Source: Methylobacterium sp. Leaf99 (GTDB lineage: Bacteria; Pseudomonadota; Alphaproteobacteria; Rhizobiales; Beijerinckiaceae). From it: DNA of 64,000 bases. Below are positions 59,607-64,000 of the stretch, piece after piece. Below the pieces are notes generated by a model. The model was not told the DNA's origin. It saw only the letters and a list, made by a program, of their open reading frames with translations, and did not search any database. The number at the start of each line of letters is the position of its first letter. The stretch's first letter is position 1. A program made the position numbers and the translations under genes. Location: positions 395,136 through 459,135 of the forward strand of contig NZ_LMMU01000007.1 of the NCBI RefSeq assembly GCF_001422375.1, given 5' to 3'.

Positions 59607-61069
59607 GTCTGCGGTCTCATGCCTGGGCCGGGCGCCGAAACGCCGCGGCGGTCGGGAGGAGCAAGCCCGGGGCCGCCGGGATGGTTCCCGCCGGAGGCGT
59701 CCGGCTCGGCCGGGTCCGGCGGAACGGCGTCCGTCGCGGCGGCCTCCGCCGCCCGCGCGGCGCTGCGCTCGCCGGCCCGGCCGACGAACAGGCACAGGAT
59801 CACCACGGGGATGCCGACCGCCGCCGTGAGGGCGAAGAACACCGGGTAACCGTAGGCCGCCACGATGTAGCCGGAGGTGCCGGCGACGAGCTTGCCCGGC
59901 AGGGCGTAGAGCGAGGAGAACAGGGCGTACTGGGTCGCGGCGAAGCCCGGTGCGGTCAGGCTCGACATGTAGGCGATGAGGGCCATGCCGGCGAAGGAGC
60001 CGCAGAAATTGTCGATGGAGATCGCCGCCGTCAGGCGCCAGACCTCCGGGCCGCCGAAGGACAGCCACGAGAAGGCGAGGTTCGAGGCGGCGCCGAGGAA
60101 GGCGCCGACCACGAGGGTCGGGAACAGGCCGAAGCGCTGCATCGCCCAGCCGCCGACGAAGGCGCCGGCGATGCCGACCCAGATGCCGTAGAGCTTCGAC
60201 ACGGCGCCGATCTCGGTGAGGGTGAAGCCGACCTTGAAGTAGAGCGGGCTCGCCATCACGCCGGAGATGAAGTCCGGCATCCGGTAGAACGCCACGAGGA
60301 CGAGGATCGCCCACAGGCCGACGCCGAGGCGCCGATGCAGTTCGGCCAGGGGCTCCAGCACCGCGCCCCGGAAGCTCCAGACCTTGGCCGGGCGCCCGGC
60401 GGCCGCCTCGACGGCGGCGGCGGCGCGGGCCTCGTCCCTCGTGCGGTCGAAGGCCGGGGCGAGGAGTGCGGCCACGAGGCCGACGAGCATCAGGGCCGCC
60501 ATGAGCAGGTAGGCGGCGCGCCAGCCGTAGGCGTCGGCGAGGAACAGGGCGCCGGCCCCCGCCGCCATGAGGCCGAAGCGGTAGCCGAGGTTCGAGGTCG
60601 CCGCGAGGACGCCCTGGAGGTCGGTGCCGGCGGCGTCGATGCGCCAGCCGTCGATGACCACGTCCTGGGTGGCGGCGCAGAACGCCAGGAGGAAGGCGCC
60701 GAGGCCGAGGAGCACGAGGCTCGTCGCCGGGTCGGCGAACGCCATCAGGGCGAGGGCGGCGGCGACGGCCGCCTGGGTCATCACCATCCAGGCCCGCCGG
60801 CGCCCGAGGCGGCGGGTCAGCCCCGGCACGTCGAACCGGTCGATGAGGGGCGCCCACAGGAACTTCAGGGTGTAGGGCAGCGCGACGTAGCTGAAGAGGC
60901 CGATGGCCTTGATGTCCACGCCCGAATAGGCGAGCCGCGTCGAGAAGGTGCCGAGCACGAGGAGCAGGGGCAGGCCCGACGAGAAGCCGAGGGCCAGCAT
61001 CAGCCCGATGCGCGGGTCCGCGGCGAGATCGCGCAGGCGCAGGGAGCTACGCACTCGGCTGGTCGCCAT
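59603..61069 (-). CDS. AmpG-family MFS permease (putative muropeptide transporter)
   Basis: 488 residues with about 12-14 hydrophobic segments. AmpG wording is clear: MLALGFSSGLPLLLVLGTF, LPYTLKFLWAPLIDRFDVP, RRRAWMVMTQA, ATQDVVIDGWRIDA and FYRMPDFISGVMASPLYFKV. AmpG imports anhydro-muropeptides across the inner membrane for cell-wall recycling and feeds beta-lactamase induction; no ampR or beta-lactamase gene is nearby. The C-terminal 50 residues (VPPDPAEPDASGGNHPGGPG) are a disordered cytoplasmic tail. It is coupled to the EcsC gene downstream. Confidence 0.88.
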   Translation of the reverse strand: MATSRVRSSLRLRDLAADPRIGLMLALGFSSGLPLLLVLGTFSTRLAYSGVDIKAIGLFSYVALPYTLKFLWAPLIDRFDVPGLTRRLGRRRAWMVMTQAAVAAALALMAFADPATSLVLLGLGAFLLAFCAATQDVVIDGWRIDAAGTDLQGVLAATSNLGYRFGLMAAGAGALFLADAYGWRAAYLLMAALMLVGLVAALLAPAFDRTRDEARAAAAVEAAAGRPAKVWSFRGAVLEPLAELHRRLGVGLWAILVLVAFYRMPDFISGVMASPLYFKVGFTLTEIGAVSKLYGIWVGIAGAFVGGWAMQRFGLFPTLVVGAFLGAASNLAFSWLSFGGPEVWRLTAAISIDNFCGSFAGMALIAYMSSLTAPGFAATQYALFSSLYALPGKLVAGTSGYIVAAYGYPVFFALTAAVGIPVVILCLFVGRAGERSAARAAEAAATDAVPPDPAEPDASGGNHPGGPGLAPPDRRGVSAPGPGMRPQT

Positions 61070-61372
61070 GGGATGGAACTCCTGTCAGGCCCGACGCTTA
61101 CTTCGGACGAGCGTCGCGGGTTGCGACCATGACCAGCCGCGCGGTCGGGCGGCCGTTCCGGCCGCGGTCGCCGGACCAACCATAGAAATGGCCGATAACT
61201 TGTTAACAGGGTGCGTTCAAACTGTCCGTCTGCCAATCGGCACCTTGCGCCCCGGTCCGTCCGTGGGGTGCAGTCCGATCGTCGGCGGTGCGACGCCGTG
61301 CTTGACCGGGATGCCCCATGTGACGAACCGTCTCCCGCATCCCGCACCCATCCGGCCGACGTCGAGCCGGCC
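61070..61372. other. Divergent intergenic region upstream of the LOV kinase
   Basis: About 300 bases between the AmpG-like gene (minus) and the LOV kinase (plus). It has a small palindrome TTGTTAACA near 61200. The frame upstream of the kinase ATG is open but has no sensible protein. No other feature was found. Confidence 0.45.
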
Positions 61373-62569
61373 ATGACGGACGGTCGCACCTTCGACACCC
61401 AGGGCCCGTCGCAGCAACCTGATTCGCCCCAGGGCCGGACTTCGCCCGAGGGCCACTCGCACCTTGAGGGCATGACCCTCGTCTCCGCCTTCGCCGAGAG
61501 CCCGACGCCGATGGTGCTGACGCAAGCCCGCGGCGGCGACCACGCCATCGTCTGGGTCAACGCGGCGTTCCTGGCGATGACGGGCTACGCGCGGGACGAA
61601 ATCGTCGGTCGCGATTGCCGGATGCTCCAGGGGCCGCAGACGGACCCCGAGACCGTGGCGCGCATCCGTGCCGCCCTCGCGGCGGGGCGCACCTTCGAGA
61701 CCGAGCTCGTGAACTACCGCAAGGACGGGTCGTCGTTCTGGAACGGCATGACCCTCTCGCCCGTGCGCGACGGCGCCGGCGCCATCACCCACTACTACGC
61801 GGCGCAGGCCGACATGACGGGCAAGCACAGCCTCGAAGTCGCCATGACCCACGCCAACCACGATCTCGAGCGCCGCGTCGCCGAGCAGACGGCGGACCTG
61901 CGCGCTGCCCTGGAGCAGAAGACCGCCCTGCTCCACGAGGTCGATCACCGGGTCAAGAACAACCTCCAGGTGATCTCGTCCCTGATGCTGCTGAAAGCGC
62001 GGCGCACCCCCGAGGGCGAGGCCCGCGCCGCCCTCAACGGCATGGCCGAGCGCATCGGCGCCCTCTCGACGGTGCACCGCATGCTCTACTCCGCCGGCGA
62101 CGTGACCCGGTTCAACCTGCAGGAATTCGCCGACGACTTCCTCGGCGACCTCGTCGCCGGCCTCGACGGCGAGCGCACGGCCGTGAGCGCGGCCATCGAT
62201 TCCATGGCGGTCTCCGCCGCCATGGCGGCGCCGCTCGCCCTGATGCTGCACGAACTGGCGACCAACGCCGTGCGCCACGCCTTCCCGGACAACCGGGCCG
62301 GCCGGGTCAGCATCACGGCCCGGCGCCGGGACGGGGCGCTGCACATGCTCATCGAGGATGACGGCGTCGGCCTGTCCGCCACCGTCCCGAATCCGGCCGG
62401 CTTCGGCCGCTCCCTCGTCGAGATGGTGGTGCGCCAGCTGCGCGGCACCATCGCGTGGAGCGAGACCGCGCCGGGCACCCGGGTCGAGATCAACGTGCCC
62501 CTCGACGCGATCTCCCTCAGCGAGGCCGTGCCCGATCCAGACGTCGAGGTTCCCCGATGGGCCACGTGA
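61373..62569 (+). CDS. LOV histidine kinase (blue-light sensor, HisKA_2/HWE-like)
   Basis: 398 residues. The LOV domain (about 35-150) is complete: WVNAAFLAMTGY, GRDCRMLQGPQTD with adduct Cys82, NYRKDGSSFWNG, and the flavin-contact Gln in YAAQADMT. A coiled linker (HDLERRVAEQTADLRAALEQ) leads to a HisKA_2-type kinase: LLHEVDHRVKNNLQVISSLM with phospho-acceptor His192, then MLHELATNAVRHAF, and IEDDGVGL. The layout is that of Brucella/Caulobacter-type LOV-HKs that convert blue light to autophosphorylation. The gene overlaps a downstream response regulator by 13 bases, its obvious partner. The ATG at 61373 is selected; the upstream frame is not protein-like. Confidence 0.92.
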   Translation: MTDGRTFDTQGPSQQPDSPQGRTSPEGHSHLEGMTLVSAFAESPTPMVLTQARGGDHAIVWVNAAFLAMTGYARDEIVGRDCRMLQGPQTDPETVARIRAALAAGRTFETELVNYRKDGSSFWNGMTLSPVRDGAGAITHYYAAQADMTGKHSLEVAMTHANHDLERRVAEQTADLRAALEQKTALLHEVDHRVKNNLQVISSLMLLKARRTPEGEARAALNGMAERIGALSTVHRMLYSAGDVTRFNLQEFADDFLGDLVAGLDGERTAVSAAIDSMAVSAAMAAPLALMLHELATNAVRHAFPDNRAGRVSITARRRDGALHMLIEDDGVGLSATVPNPAGFGRSLVEMVVRQLRGTIAWSETAPGTRVEINVPLDAISLSEAVPDPDVEVPRWAT

Positions 62570-63012
62570 CCCCGACGCCGCCCCTGCGCATCCTCGTGGT
62601 CGAGGACGAGGTGCTCATCGCCCTCGAGCTCGAATGCCTGCTCGACGACCTCGGCCACGTCACCGTGGGGGTCGCGGGCTCCTCGCAGGAGGCCATCGCC
62701 CTCGGTCTCGCGACCCATCCGGACGTCGCCCTGGTGGACATCCACCTCATCGACGGACCCACGGGCGTCGCCGTGGCCCGGGCCCTCAGCGCCGACCCGC
62801 ACACCACGGTGGTGTTCATGACCGCCAACGCCAAGCGCATCCCGGACGACTTCGCCGGGGCCCTCGGGGTGATCGCCAAGCCGTATTCCGAGCGGGTGGT
62901 GGCCGGGGCCCTGCGCTACGTCGCCGACCGCCGCGCCGGCCACGCCGCGAGCCTCGAAGGCCTCGACGGATTTCGATTGGCCGCCGACGGGTCGGAGCGG
63001 CTGCACCACTGA
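62557..63012 (+). CDS. Response regulator coupled to the LOV kinase
   Basis: 151 residues, essentially a receiver domain with a short C-terminal tail. Motifs: ILVVEDEVLIALELECLLDD for the acidic pocket, ALVDIHLIDGPTGV with the phospho-acceptor Asp, VVFMTANAKRI with the Thr, and GVIAKPYSERVV with the Lys. There is no DNA-binding domain. The ATG at 62557 lies inside the kinase gene (13-base overlap), so the two are translated together as a two-component light-response pair. The output target is unknown. Confidence 0.92.
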   Translation: MGHVTPTPPLRILVVEDEVLIALELECLLDDLGHVTVGVAGSSQEAIALGLATHPDVALVDIHLIDGPTGVAVARALSADPHTTVVFMTANAKRIPDDFAGALGVIAKPYSERVVAGALRYVADRRAGHAASLEGLDGFRLAADGSERLHH

Positions 63013-63128
63013 GGGCAGTTTCGCGCCGGGTGCCGGTTTCTTGGGGTCGGGTTTCCTAAATTCGGGTTTCCTGGGTTCGGCTCGGGCCTACGGCCGATGG
63101 TCGGCCCATCGCGCGTCCCTCCACTCCG

Positions 63129-63762
63129 ACGTGAAGCGTGCTCCATCAAACTCCGGGATCGAACATCTGGAGCGGGTCGCCAACGACGACCGCGAGATCA
63201 TCGTCGTGGAGGCCAACCACGACATCGGCCTGGACCGATACATCCGAGAGGGCCGCGACCGGCACGACGCTCCGAACATCCGCCTGGGCCTCAAGCTCGA
63301 AGATGCGATGCTGGATCACCGCGCACAGGTCGCCGTCGCCTTGGACGCCGATCAGGCGCACCGCGCTTCTCTTTGGTCGAGCATGCCATACGGGGTGCTG
63401 TGAGTGATCCGAAGGGTGTCTCATGGGCCTATGACGGCTCCAGCCGACTGCTCGACGGCATCGACGTCGGGCACCATGGCTTCCGCGGCGTCAACGGGTC
63501 GAAGGCATCGGTTCAGGGCCTCGCGAAGACCGGCCGGACGATGACCATCGGGCGCGTTCACTCGCCGGAGATCAACGAGGGCGTCTATGCCGGCGGCGCG
63601 CTCCGGCTCCAGCAGGGGTACAACAAGGGACCGAGCACCTGGGCTGTCAGCCACGTCGTGCCGTACCAGGATGGCGCCCGGTCGATCCTCACGCTGCAGG
63701 ACGGCCGGTGGAGGGCAGGGGAGAAACCTCGGGTCTCGATCTCCTCAGCTCGCGTTGCCTGA
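63129..63762 (+). pseudogene. Decayed phage-type metallophosphoesterase
   Basis: Pieces of a calcineurin-like phosphoesterase of phage/prophage type are spread over at least two frames. The first (about 63150-63400) reads REIIVVEANHDIGLDRYIRE, with NHD matching the GNHD metal motif. The second (about 63400-63762) reads YDGSSRLLDGIDVGHHGFRG, GLAKTGRTMTIGRVHSPEIN and LQQGYNKGPSTWAVSHVV, which is the usual C-terminal part, with the metal His in HHG and in VHSPE. The N-terminal metal motifs are missing and the frame changes near 63400. It is a remnant, probably of a prophage. Confidence 0.6.
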
Positions 63763-63783
63763 GGGCTTGCAGGAAGGCAAATG

Positions 63784-63810
63784 AAAAGCCGGCCCTGGTG
63801 GCCGGCTTTT
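63784..63810. terminator. Bidirectional intrinsic terminator
   Basis: AAAAGCCGGCC and GGCCGGCTTTT form a perfect 11-base stem with loop CTGGT, with A-tract and T-tract on both sides so it works in either direction. It separates the phosphoesterase remnant (plus) from the partial gene on the minus strand. Confidence 0.9.
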
Positions 63811-63825
63811 CCTGATCGGATCGAC

Positions 63826-64000
63826 CTACCCGAAGCTGTAGAACTTCGTGCCCCAAAGCGTCTGCTCAATGGCCTTGTCGCCCCTGTTCCTGTGTTCGAT
63901 GAAGAACCTCGGCCGATCTTCGGACTGATCCGACTCGGCGTATTCGGCTATAGCCTTCTTGAAGGATTCGAGCTTGTGCGGACGGCATAGGAAGAGCTTG
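63826..64000 (-). CDS. 3' end of an unknown gene, running off the window
   Basis: On the minus strand an open frame enters at 64000 and ends with TAG at 63826, giving 57 visible residues. They include FLCRPHKLESFKKAIAEYAE, DRPRFFIEHRNRGDKAIEQT and the final LWGTKFYSFG. Composition is charged, soluble and less GC-biased than neighbours, and a strong terminator follows 16 bases later, so this looks like a genuine C-terminus. Family not recognised; the rest lies outside the window. Confidence 0.6.
   Translation of the reverse strand, partial: KLFLCRPHKLESFKKAIAEYAESDQSEDRPRFFIEHRNRGDKAIEQTLWGTKFYSFG

Overview
The window is very GC-rich DNA with alphaproteobacterial gene content, most like Methylobacteriaceae (Methylobacterium/Methylorubrum). 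The evidence is the number of HWE-type histidine kinases, a B12-dependent ribonucleotide reductase of alphaproteobacterial type, a bacterial NDUFA12 homologue, the accB-accC-aat-DUF2155-NDUFA12 neighbourhood, and dispersed palindromic intergenic repeats. This placement is inference; no rRNA or tRNA gene was seen. Because of the GC bias, many long antisense frames are open and were discarded.

Layout: 1-592 holds only repeats. 593-4910 (minus strand) carries a Suv3-like helicase, a DUF2252 protein and a small membrane protein. 5006-8741 (minus) is a putative siderophore/iron operon (MFS transporter, FhuF-like reductase, ABC half-transporter) with an Irr/ICE-like box upstream. An SDR oxidoreductase follows at 9082. 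10109-27985 is a dense signalling island. It has three PAS/GAF HWE kinases, three large hybrid kinases, a Crp/Fnr regulator, and a translationally coupled operon encoding an RHH protein, KaiC, two KaiBs and a hybrid kinase. Two of the kinase genes carry apparent frameshifts. 28086-33896 is mixed: an NmrA-like protein, a pentapeptide-repeat protein, a metallophosphoesterase, an AraC regulator facing a DUF308 membrane protein, and a cupin. 34009-39142 is a second signalling block with an HWE kinase, a single-domain response regulator, and a large LOV-PAS-GAF hybrid kinase.

39374-51877 is mostly core metabolism: nrdJ with a paired NrdR-like box, NDUFA12, DUF2155, aat, accC, accB, a DsbA-like thiol protein and an aminotransferase. 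Two small secreted paralogues and a decayed DUF4926/DUF6883 pair sit among them. 52156-56256 is a rearranged area. A transglutaminase and a phosphatase gene are followed by a roughly 1.08 kb module present twice in tandem. Each copy holds a truncated phosphatase start, an unrecognised 187-residue gene with an AT-rich 3' half, and RTX-like C-terminal sequence. 56275-63012 has a TadD-like TPR lipoprotein, a leucyl aminopeptidase, an EcsC protein with an AmpG-like transporter, and a LOV histidine kinase coupled to a response regulator. The right edge holds a decayed phage-type phosphoesterase and the 3' end of an unknown gene.

The strongest theme is signal perception. About ten histidine kinases, two with intact LOV photocysteines, lie near a Kai-type timer operon with its own kinase. 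The most unusual structures are the Kai operon headed by a ribbon-helix-helix protein and the tandem orphan-gene module at 54-56 kb.
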